Below, in pieces: positions 6,677-12,857 of a stretch of DNA of 15,034 nucleotides; position 1 is the stretch's first letter; each line of letters starts with the position of its first letter. The notes beneath the pieces were generated by a model. The model had not been told where the DNA came from and searched no databases. It saw only the letters and a list, made by a program, of their open reading frames with translations. The DNA is taken from assembly GCA_902478825.1 (NCBI GenBank), contig CABSMK010000025.1:1-15034 (forward strand), read 5' to 3'. The translations under genes were made by a program, and so were the position numbers. The DNA comes from an uncultured Collinsella sp. (GTDB taxonomy: Bacteria > Actinomycetota > Coriobacteriia > Coriobacteriales > Coriobacteriaceae).

Positions 6677-6743
6677 TTGACAATGCGCTCACGTGCATAT
6701 GAGCCGCGATTTCTACTATCGATACTGCTGAATTGATATCGAT
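6677..6743 (+). promoter_or_regulatory. Possible control region of pstB
   Basis: The 103-base gap before pstB contains a consensus -35 (TTGACA, 6677-6682) whose only -10 partner is poor (TATGAG, 15-base spacer), and a separate TACTAT (6714-6719). ATCGAT occurs twice, at 6718-6723 and 6738-6743, 20 bases or about two helical turns apart. No T-rich terminator was seen after the kinase gene, so read-through from the VanRS-like pair cannot be excluded. Confidence 0.3.
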
Positions 6744-6758
6744 GTGGAGGTATGCGGT

Positions 6759-7634
6759 ATGACGGCTGCTGCGGCTGTGGAGCCCACGGAGCTTGAAGAA
6801 CTCATGGAAGCGCAGGCCGAGGCCGCGCACGAGCGCGAGGTTGGGGATGCGACTCGCCCCACGGCAGAGGATCTTGCCGCCTCGCCGACGCGCATCGACG
6901 TCGAGGGCCTCGACCTGTTCTATGGCGACCATCATGCGCTCAAGGACGTGAATATCAAGATCCGCGACAAGCAGATCACCTCATTTATCGGGCCTTCGGG
7001 CTGCGGAAAGTCCACGTTGCTGCGCTGCTTTAACCGCATGAACGACGGCATCAAGGATTGCCGTATCGAGGGCAAGATTGCGCTCGATGGTCAAGATATC
7101 CTGGGCGATTACGACATCTGCCGTTTGCGCCAGCGCGTGGGCATGGTGTTCCAGCGCCCCAACCCGTTTCCCATGAGCATCTACGACAACGTCGCCTATG
7201 GGCCGCGCGGTATGGGTGTGCGCGACCGCGTCGTGCTCGACGAGCTGGTCGAGGACTCCCTTCGTCGCGCTGCGCTATGGGATGAGGTCAAGGACAAGCT
7301 CAAAGAGTCGGGTCTGGGTCTTTCGGGCGGCCAGCAGCAGCGTCTGTGCATCGCCCGCGCGCTGGCCGTGCAGCCCGACATTCTGCTGATGGACGAGCCG
7401 ACCTCGGCACTCGACCCTGTGTCGACGCTGGTGGTGGAGCAGCTGGCCTGTGAGCTCAAAGAGACCTGCACGCTCGTGGTCGTTACGCACAATATGCAGC
7501 AGGCGGCGCGTATCTCCGATTCGGTCGCATTCTTTTTGCTGGGTGAGCTGGTGGAGCACGCGCCCACCGCGCAACTCTTCAAGAATCCGACCGATCCGCG
7601 CACGGCGGATTATTTGACGGGGCGTTTTGGCTGA
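6759..7634 (+). CDS. pstB: Phosphate ABC transporter ATP-binding protein PstB
   Basis: The ATPase of the high-affinity phosphate importer PstSCAB, acting at the inner face of the membrane. In 291 residues it shows Walker A GPSGCGKST (78-86), the Q loop with the PstB-typical FQRPNPFPMSIYDNVAYG (131-148), signature LSGGQQQR (188-195), Walker B ILLMDEPTSALD (208-219) and switch His244. The ATG at 6759 has an ideal GGAGGT seven bases upstream; a GTG at 6744 in the same frame would overlap that site and is rejected. An extra N-terminal stretch of about 45 residues, Ala/Glu-rich, precedes the ABC domain. The genes for PstS, PstC, PstA and PhoU are absent from both sides; a PhoBR-like pair follows instead. 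Confidence 0.95.
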   Translation: MTAAAAVEPTELEELMEAQAEAAHEREVGDATRPTAEDLAASPTRIDVEGLDLFYGDHHALKDVNIKIRDKQITSFIGPSGCGKSTLLRCFNRMNDGIKDCRIEGKIALDGQDILGDYDICRLRQRVGMVFQRPNPFPMSIYDNVAYGPRGMGVRDRVVLDELVEDSLRRAALWDEVKDKLKESGLGLSGGQQQRLCIARALAVQPDILLMDEPTSALDPVSTLVVEQLACELKETCTLVVVTHNMQQAARISDSVAFFLLGELVEHAPTAQLFKNPTDPRTADYLTGRFG

Positions 7635-7644
7635 TACCATCTAG

Positions 7645-7658
7645 TAAAGGTACCTTTA
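7645..7658. promoter_or_regulatory. 14-base perfect palindrome between pstB and phoB-like gene
   Basis: TAAAGGTACCTTTA is perfectly self-complementary and lies in the 64-base gap between the pstB stop and the chosen phoB start. It is a candidate operator or internal control site; a TAAGAT sequence five bases downstream could be a -10 box without a clear -35. It does not resemble the CTGTCAT-type Pho box. Confidence 0.35.
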
Positions 7659-7698
7659 GGGTTAAGATGCGGTCATGCCGGCCGCAAAGGGGTTCAAC

Positions 7699-8427
7699 AT
7701 GATCTATTACGTCGAGGACGATGACAACATCAGGGATTTGACGGTCTATGCGCTGCGCAAGCAGGGGATTGAGGCCGAAGGCTTTTCGTGCGACGGTGAG
7801 TTTAAGGCTGCCGTGGCGCGACGGGTACCCGATGCCGTCCTGCTCGACATCATGCTGCCCGATACCGATGGCTTGGCGATTATGCGTCGACTGCGTGCCG
7901 ATCGCCTGACGGCGACGGTGCCCATCATGATGCTTACCGCCAAGGATACCGAGCTCGACAAGGTGATGGCGCTCGATGGCGGTGCCGACGATTACCTGAC
8001 TAAGCCGTTTTCGCTCATGGAGCTTGCGAGCCGCTGCCGCGCACTGCTGCGTCGCGGCGGCATGGTCAAGCAGGCGAGCGATGTGCTCAGCGTGGGCGAC
8101 ATCGTGCTCTCGCCCAGCCATCGCGAGGTGACCGTTGCCGGCGAGCCGCTTAAGCTCACCCTGCGCGAGTTCGACCTGCTCGAGTACCTCATGCGCAAGC
8201 CCGGCGTGGTTTTTACCCGCGAGTCGTTGCTGCAGAGCGTGTGGGGCTGGGACTTCGACGGCGGTTCGCGCACCGTTGACGTGCACGTGCAGACGCTTCG
8301 CCAAAAACTGGGCGAGCATGCCAGCGCCATCGAGACCGTGCGCGGCGTGGGCTACCGCTTGGCCGAGCCTTCTGCCGGCGATGGTGCCAAAGGCGACGAC
8401 ACCGCGGCCACCGCATCGGAGGAGTAA
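7699..8427 (+). CDS. phoB: PhoB-type response regulator
   Basis: A 242-residue OmpR/PhoB-family regulator. The receiver domain carries the D7/D8 pair, phospho-acceptor D50, T80 and K102 (KPF); the winged-helix domain (about 125-222) ends with TVDVHVQTLRQKLG and the ETVRGVGYRL signature. A low-complexity Gly/Asp/Ala tail of about 18 residues follows. The start at 7699 is chosen because AAAGGGG ends seven bases upstream; an ATG at 7675 lacks such a site. The opening MIYYVEDDDNIRDL resembles Clostridia regulators encoded with pst genes. Position directly after pstB and four bases from a PhoR-like kinase supports a phosphate-starvation role, although other signals are possible. Confidence 0.9.
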   Translation: MIYYVEDDDNIRDLTVYALRKQGIEAEGFSCDGEFKAAVARRVPDAVLLDIMLPDTDGLAIMRRLRADRLTATVPIMMLTAKDTELDKVMALDGGADDYLTKPFSLMELASRCRALLRRGGMVKQASDVLSVGDIVLSPSHREVTVAGEPLKLTLREFDLLEYLMRKPGVVFTRESLLQSVWGWDFDGGSRTVDVHVQTLRQKLGEHASAIETVRGVGYRLAEPSAGDGAKGDDTAATASEE

Positions 8428-8430
8428 CCC

Positions 8431-9855
8431 GTGGTCTTCGCCCCCCAGGGAAAACATACGCTGTCGCACCGCGTTTTTGTGACGATCTTTGTCTGCGCCA
8501 TGGCGGTTATCGTGGCGTTTACGGTGCTGGGTGCGTTCTTTGTGCAAAACACCTTGGCGGATGCCACGAGTGCCAATCTGGCGCAGGAAACCGAGCTCAT
8601 TGCTGCCGCTCTCGACGAACAGCAGGAGCCCATCCCGTTCTTGCGTAGTCTCGATCGCGAGGACTTGCGCATCACGCTGATTAACAAGGATGGATCGGTT
8701 GCCTACGACAACGAGGCGTCGCCTTCCACACTGCCCAACCATGGCGATCGCCCCGAGGTCATCGAGGCCTTTGAGAGTGGTTTGGGTTCCGCGGAGCGCG
8801 CAAGCTCTACGCTCGACGAGATTATGCTGTATCGCGCCGTCGCCCTTGATAACGGCCAGGTTGTCCGCTTGGCGCAGGCCCAGCCTGGCGTTGCGGCGAT
8901 TTTGCTGTCGATGGTGGCGCCGATGCTGCTTATCGCAGCAGCGGGTGCGGTACTCTCGTTTTTTATGGCGCGCCGCGAGTCCCGTGCCATCATCGCGCCG
9001 TTGCAAGAGGTGGATTTGGACCACCCACGCCGTAGCTATGAGCACGCCTATGCCGAGATGGTCCCCATGCTTGAGCGTATCGAGTCGCAGCGCCAGGAAC
9101 TCAAGCGCCAAATGGCGGTGCTAGCGGACAACGACCGTATGCGCCGCGAGTTCACGGCGAATATCACCCATGAGCTCAAGACGCCGCTTACGGCGATTTC
9201 GGGCTATGCCGAGCTCATCGCAAACGGCATGGTCGAGGGCGAGGGCGACCTGCGCAACTTTGGCGGTCGCATCTATCGTGAGGCGGGCCGCTTGGCAGCG
9301 CTTGTCAACGATATCCTTACGCTGTCTAACTTGGACGAGGCCGAGCGTGCAGCTGAGGGCGAGGCGGTGCCCATTGGGTCCACGGAGCCTATTGAGCTCT
9401 CGCGTGCCATCTACGCGGTCGAGCAGCGTCTTGAACAGGTCGCCCGTCAGGCGAATGTGACGATAAGTCATGAGACCAAGCCTGTGGTCATCGAGGGCGT
9501 GTCGCGCTTGATTGACGAGCTCATCTATAATCTGGCAAGCAACGCCATCCGCTACAATCGACCCGGCGGTACGGTTACGCTGCAGTGCGGCACCAACGAC
9601 GAAGGCCATCCGTTCCTTGCGGTCGCCGACACGGGAATCGGTATCGCGCCTGAAGAACAGGGCAAGGTATTTGAGCGGTTCTATCGCGTGGACAAGAGTA
9701 GGTCCAAGGCACGCGGCGGAACCGGTCTGGGGCTTGCCATTGTCAAGCATGCGGCCCTGTATCATCACGCCACGCTCGATCTGTCGAGCGAGTTGGGCGT
9801 GGGAACCACCATTACGGTGACGTTTCCCATACAGCAGGACGAGCCATTCGCATAG
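8431..9855 (+). CDS. phoR: PhoR-type sensor histidine kinase
   Basis: A 474-residue kinase, partner of the preceding regulator. Membrane segments at about 14-38 and 155-179 enclose an extracytoplasmic domain of some 115 residues with a PAS-like core (LRITLINKDGSVAYDNEA). After a short linker come H box NITHELKTPLTAI (His247), N box ELIYNLASNAIRYN, G1 DTGIGI, F box FERFYRVDKSRS and G2 GGTGLGLAIVKH, so kinase activity should be intact. The GTG start has GGAGGAG overlapping the end of the upstream gene, with a three-base intergenic gap indicating translational coupling. A terminator follows. In Pst-linked systems PhoR senses transporter state through PhoU; no phoU is visible here. Confidence 0.92.
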   Translation: MVFAPQGKHTLSHRVFVTIFVCAMAVIVAFTVLGAFFVQNTLADATSANLAQETELIAAALDEQQEPIPFLRSLDREDLRITLINKDGSVAYDNEASPSTLPNHGDRPEVIEAFESGLGSAERASSTLDEIMLYRAVALDNGQVVRLAQAQPGVAAILLSMVAPMLLIAAAGAVLSFFMARRESRAIIAPLQEVDLDHPRRSYEHAYAEMVPMLERIESQRQELKRQMAVLADNDRMRREFTANITHELKTPLTAISGYAELIANGMVEGEGDLRNFGGRIYREAGRLAALVNDILTLSNLDEAERAAEGEAVPIGSTEPIELSRAIYAVEQRLEQVARQANVTISHETKPVVIEGVSRLIDELIYNLASNAIRYNRPGGTVTLQCGTNDEGHPFLAVADTGIGIAPEEQGKVFERFYRVDKSRSKARGGTGLGLAIVKHAALYHHATLDLSSELGVGTTITVTFPIQQDEPFA

Positions 9856-9880
9856 CGATACAACATAGATATTGATGTAG

Positions 9881-9915
9881 ACGCCGCATTTGACTTTCGG
9901 GTGCGGCGTTGTTGT
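9881..9915 (+). terminator. Probable terminator after phoR
   Basis: A perfect eight-base stem ACGCCGCA (9881-9888) with TGCGGCGT (9902-9909) and a 13-base loop, followed by the interrupted run TGTTGTG. The T tract is weak. A second small hairpin (ACAGG-AGAG-CCTGT, 9945-9958, then TTCTT) may help. Together they separate phoR from the next operon. Confidence 0.6.
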
Positions 9916-9974
9916 GCAATTTTACGATTGCTTCCGACATTTTTACAGGAGAGCCTGTTTCTTATGTATAGAGT

Positions 9975-10003
9975 TTGGTCTCGGTAAAAAGATGCGATAA
10001 CAT
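9975..10003 (+). promoter_or_regulatory. Promoter of the Wzz/BY-kinase operon
   Basis: TTGGTC (9975-9980), a 17-base spacer and TAACAT (9998-10003). The start would fall near 10010, giving a leader of about 40 bases before the ATG at 10051. Confidence 0.6.
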
Positions 10004-10050
10004 ACGGACAGTTTTGTCAATCCGAACTGGGGAAATGAAAGGCAAGCTGC

Positions 10051-10707
10051 ATGACCCTTCTCGAACTGTTCCAGCTGCTGAAGAAGCACCTTCAGCTGGT
10101 CATCACCCTTCCGGTGGTCTGCGCGATCGCCATGGGCATCGTGTCCTTCGTTGCGATGGACAACACCTATACCGCGACGACGAGCATGTACATTCTCGCC
10201 AAGACCGACGATAGCGGTCAGATGAGCTACAACGATCTCTCGGCGAGTCAGATGCTTTCCAACGATATCGCCACGCTGCTGGATAGCGATAGCGTTAAGA
10301 GCGGCGCAGCCAATGAACTGGGCCTCACCGATCTGGATGACTACAAGGTGTCTGTTTCCTCCGAGACCACCACGCGTGTCATTACGCTTTCGGTTACCGG
10401 CACCGATGCCAAGGAGACGGCTAAGGTCGCAAAGGCCATAGCTAGCTCGGTGAGTACGGTCGCTCAGAACGTCGGCGCTGCCCAGAGCATCAACGTTATC
10501 GACGAGGCTAAGACCCCCGAAGCCCCCAGCGGCCCCAAGCGTATGCTGTACGTTGCTGTCGCGTTCCTCGCGGGCATCTTTATCGCAGTTGCCTATGTCG
10601 TTTTGGCAGACATGCTCAACACCCGCATCCGCGGTGCCGAAGAGGCAGAAGAGCTCCTGGGCATTCCCGTTGTTGGCCGAATTCCGGCTATGAAAGGTGG
10701 TAAATAG
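10051..10707 (+). CDS. Wzz/CpsC-type polysaccharide co-polymerase, BY-kinase adaptor
   Basis: A 218-residue inner-membrane protein with membrane helices at about 16-35 and 165-187 flanking an extracytoplasmic Wzz domain (TYTATTSMYI... onwards). The Pro-rich PEAPSGPK (157-163) just before the second helix is the usual Wzz landmark. In Gram-positive systems this protein fixes polymer length and, through its cytoplasmic C-terminus (188-218), activates the separately encoded tyrosine kinase. That kinase is the next gene, two bases downstream. AAAGG lies upstream of the ATG. No polymerase, flippase or glycosyltransferase gene is in the window, so the polymer is unknown. Confidence 0.9.
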   Translation: MTLLELFQLLKKHLQLVITLPVVCAIAMGIVSFVAMDNTYTATTSMYILAKTDDSGQMSYNDLSASQMLSNDIATLLDSDSVKSGAANELGLTDLDDYKVSVSSETTTRVITLSVTGTDAKETAKVAKAIASSVSTVAQNVGAAQSINVIDEAKTPEAPSGPKRMLYVAVAFLAGIFIAVAYVVLADMLNTRIRGAEEAEELLGIPVVGRIPAMKGGK

Positions 10708-10709
10708 GC

Positions 10710-11447
10710 ATGGCTAAGGCAAAGAACACCGATAAGCTCGTTGTACAGAATGCCGCCAAGACCCTTCTGGCCAACATCCGCTTTGCGAGCGTGGACGACC
10801 CCATTCGCACCATCACCGTTACGTCCTCGATTCCCAACGAGGGCAAGTCTACGGTTTCCATCAACCTTGCCCAGGCTATCGCCACCAGCGGCAAGAGCGT
10901 CCTGCTGGTCGAGGCTGATATGCGTCGCAGGTCCCTTGCCGATATGCTCGGCGTCCGCTCCCGCGGCGGACTCTATGCAGTCCTTTCCGAGCAGGTTTCT
11001 ATTGACCAGGCGATTGTCGAGACGGGTCAGAAGAACTTCTACTTCCTCGATGCCGAGCCGCATATTCCCAATCCTGCCGACATCATCGTCTCTCACCGCT
11101 TTGCCAAGCTGGTAAAGGCACTGTCCGCCAAGTTCCAGTACGTCATCTTTGATGCTCCCCCGGTCGGCACCTTCATCGATGCTGCCGAGATCGCAAGTCT
11201 GACCGACGGTGCGCTTTTTGTCGTGCGTGAGGATTTCACCAAGCGCGAGGAGGCGCTCAACGCCATCGGTCAGCTTAAGAAGTCCGAGAAGGTCAAGCTC
11301 ATCGGTACCGTTATGAACTACTGCGAGACCGAGACCAGCGAGTACTACTACTCCTACTACACCAAGGACGGTAAGAAGGTGAAGAAGGGCTCCGACGATC
11401 AGGGGACTTCCAAAAAGGGCATCTTCACCAACCGAGCAAACGTTTAG
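10710..11447 (+). CDS. BY-type tyrosine kinase, CpsD/YwqD family
   Basis: A 245-residue cytoplasmic bacterial tyrosine kinase that works with the preceding Wzz-like activator. Walker A is SSIPNEGKST (39-48), Walker A' VLLVEADMRRR (64-74) and Walker B VIFDAPPVG (145-153). The C-terminal tyrosine cluster EYYYSYY (211-217) is the expected autophosphorylation site. The N-terminal ExxRxxRTN oligomerisation motif is degenerate: the aligned segment NAAKTLLANIRF (14-25) has N14, K17 and L20 in place of Glu, Arg and Arg. The ATG follows AAAGGTGG at the end of the upstream gene, indicating an operon. Its phosphatase follows 17 bases after the stop. Confidence 0.92.
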   Translation: MAKAKNTDKLVVQNAAKTLLANIRFASVDDPIRTITVTSSIPNEGKSTVSINLAQAIATSGKSVLLVEADMRRRSLADMLGVRSRGGLYAVLSEQVSIDQAIVETGQKNFYFLDAEPHIPNPADIIVSHRFAKLVKALSAKFQYVIFDAPPVGTFIDAAEIASLTDGALFVVREDFTKREEALNAIGQLKKSEKVKLIGTVMNYCETETSEYYYSYYTKDGKKVKKGSDDQGTSKKGIFTNRANV

Positions 11448-11464
11448 TTGATTAAGGCTGACCT

Positions 11465-12115
11465 ATGCGTGACATTCATTGCCATATCTTGCCGGGTGTA
11501 GACGACGGCGCCGCCGATCTCGATGAGAGCTTGGCGATGCTCGAGGCTGCCAAGCGGGCCGGTGTAACCAGAATCGTTTGCACTCCTCACTGCCGTGATC
11601 CCTATTTTGATTACGACAAGATGTGGGATGCCTTTGAACTGCTGCGTGATAACGCTGACGGTTTTCCGCTCCAGATGGGCTTCGAGGTCAACCATCGAAA
11701 GCTCGTTGAGCTTGGTATCGATGCCGCGGAGCACTTGCATTTCGATGGGACCAACGAGTTTCTGCTCGAGCTTTCGACGCATGCCGATGCGTATGCGTTT
11801 AGAGAGTACGAGAACACGATTTACGATTTGCAGTGCCGTGGCTACCAGGTGATCATCGCTCATCCTGAGCGCTATCGTGCGGTTCAAAAGGATGTAAGCG
11901 TGGCGGAGCGCCTGGTCGATATGGGCTGCAAGCTGCAGGCTTCGGCGGACTTTATTGCCGGCGGTCGCTTTGGTCGCGAAAAAAAGCCGGCACAGCGTCT
12001 GTTCGATCAGAACCTGTACAGCTTCATCGCGAGCGATGCCCATAACGTGGGTCATTACGATTGCCTGGCGAAGGCTCGCGCGAAGTTTAGCGTGCGCGGA
12101 GCTCATTTTCGCTAA
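11465..12115 (+). CDS. PHP-family tyrosine-protein phosphatase, CpsB/YwqE type
   Basis: A 216-residue metal-dependent phosphatase that dephosphorylates the neighbouring BY-kinase. Motifs in order are DIHCHILPGVDDGA (3-16, metal-binding His4 and His6 region), TPH (40-42), GFEV (72-75), a LLELS segment around 100, IIAHPERY (130-137) and SDAHN (190-194). TPH is followed by Cys where YwqE has a second His. The protein stops about 23 residues after SDAHN, whereas YwqE, as I recall it, continues for roughly twice that or more, so it is short for its family at the C-terminus. The ribosome binding site is weak (AAGGCTGA). It completes the adaptor-kinase-phosphatase set. Confidence 0.92.
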   Translation: MRDIHCHILPGVDDGAADLDESLAMLEAAKRAGVTRIVCTPHCRDPYFDYDKMWDAFELLRDNADGFPLQMGFEVNHRKLVELGIDAAEHLHFDGTNEFLLELSTHADAYAFREYENTIYDLQCRGYQVIIAHPERYRAVQKDVSVAERLVDMGCKLQASADFIAGGRFGREKKPAQRLFDQNLYSFIASDAHNVGHYDCLAKARAKFSVRGAHFR

Positions 12116-12154
12116 AATCTGTCCCTAACGTTCGCATTGAATGAAAGGGCAGCC

Positions 12155-12655
12155 ATGGATATCAAACTTAAGACGGGATGCTTTGATGACGCGGCGTTGG
12201 TGCGCCGCGTCGTTTTTATGGACGAGCAGGGCTACGAGAATGAGTTCGACGCTATCGACGAGGATCCGAACTGCATTCATGTGACGCTCTATGTAGACGG
12301 CGAGCTTGCCGGTTGCTCGCGCGTGTTTCCCGAAGAGCTTGAGCGCGTGGCTGACGCAGAGGCCCCGGTGTTGCCGGCATGCGACATGGACGAAGACGTT
12401 GCGGCGGGGGAGACCTACATTATGGGGCGCGTCGCCGTGCTGCCGGCTATGCGTCGTCGCGGTCTGGCAAGCAAGATTGTCGAAGCCAGCGAAGCTGCTG
12501 CGTGCGATGCCGGCGCTAAGCTTATTAAGCTGCATGCGCAGGAATACGTGCTGCCGCTCTATGCAAAGGCGGGCTACGCGCAAATTGCCCCGGTAGATTA
12601 CGAAGACGAGGGCCAACCCCATGTCTGGATGGCCAAGCGCGTAGATAGCAGATAG
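12155..12655 (+). CDS. GNAT family N-acetyltransferase, ElaA-like
   Basis: A 166-residue acetyl-CoA-dependent acyltransferase. The N-terminal part LVRRVVFMDEQGY...EFDAIDEDPNCIHV fits the ElaA/YjcF-type opening (VF, EQ, D-D, H), and the acetyl-CoA loop is VAVLPAMRRRGLASKIV (93-109), with the RxxGxA pattern. The family's conserved late segment LHAQEYVLPLYAKAGY (126-141) is also present. The ATG at 12155 has GAAAGGG eight bases upstream; a TTG at 12137 lacks one. It lies 39 bases after the phosphatase and may be read from the same promoter or from a local TAAAAT (12113-12118) without a clear -35. The substrate is unknown. Confidence 0.9.
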   Translation: MDIKLKTGCFDDAALVRRVVFMDEQGYENEFDAIDEDPNCIHVTLYVDGELAGCSRVFPEELERVADAEAPVLPACDMDEDVAAGETYIMGRVAVLPAMRRRGLASKIVEASEAAACDAGAKLIKLHAQEYVLPLYAKAGYAQIAPVDYEDEGQPHVWMAKRVDSR

Positions 12656-12693
12656 GGACGCTCCTTTTCTGCCGGCAGTCGGGGACACTCCTT
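12655..12693. repeat. Small tandem motif around a perfect palindrome
   Basis: GGGACGCTCCTT (12655-12666) and GGGACACTCCTT (12682-12693) are the same 12 bases with one difference, 27 bases apart. Between them lies the ten-base perfect palindrome CTGCCGGCAG (12669-12678). It begins at the last base of the acetyltransferase stop codon. It may be an intergenic dispersed repeat; only one locus is visible. Confidence 0.45.
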
Positions 12694-12765
12694 GGCAATT
12701 GGCGCATCGGAGCGTTTGGACATACAGTTTTTCGATTCCGTATGTATATATGCGCGCTAATGGGT

Positions 12766-12773
12766 TATAAAAT
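12766..12773 (+). promoter_or_regulatory. Possible -10 region for htpG
   Basis: TATAAAAT is the most promoter-like sequence in the 202-base gap before htpG. The best -35 candidate at the right distance (TGTATA, 12743-12748) is poor. An upstream pair TTGGAC (12716) and TATGTA (12741) has a 19-base spacer and is a weaker alternative. An inverted repeat ACATAC/GTATGT (12720-12725 with 12740-12745) spans that alternative. No CIRCE or HAIR heat-shock operator was seen. Confidence 0.35.
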
Positions 12774-12802
12774 CTAAGTCTGAACATAGCAGGTCTGCGA
12801 TG

Positions 12803-12827
12803 CGGCTCGGGCAACCGAGCCGTTTTT
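12803..12827 (+). terminator. Intrinsic terminator hairpin just upstream of htpG
   Basis: A perfect eight-base stem CGGCTCGG (12803-12810), GCAA tetraloop, CCGAGCCG (12815-12822), then five Ts (12823-12827). It ends 30 bases before the htpG ATG. It could close the upstream operon, but no promoter fits between it and the start codon, so it may act as a leader attenuator. Confidence 0.85.
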
Positions 12828-12857
12828 GCGGACGGGGATAGCGCGAAAGGACTGCAC

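Noticed and set aside
7579..9111. 510-codon minus-strand frame across the phoBR-like genes
   Set aside because: It crosses two intact sense genes with all expected motifs; its His/Arg-rich composition is typical of a shadow frame.
12656..12857. CIRCE or HAIR heat-shock operator before htpG
   Set aside because: No TTAGCACTC/GAGTGCTAA or CTTGAGT/ACTCAAG pair was found. The ACATAC/GTATGT repeat is only six bases with a 14-base gap.
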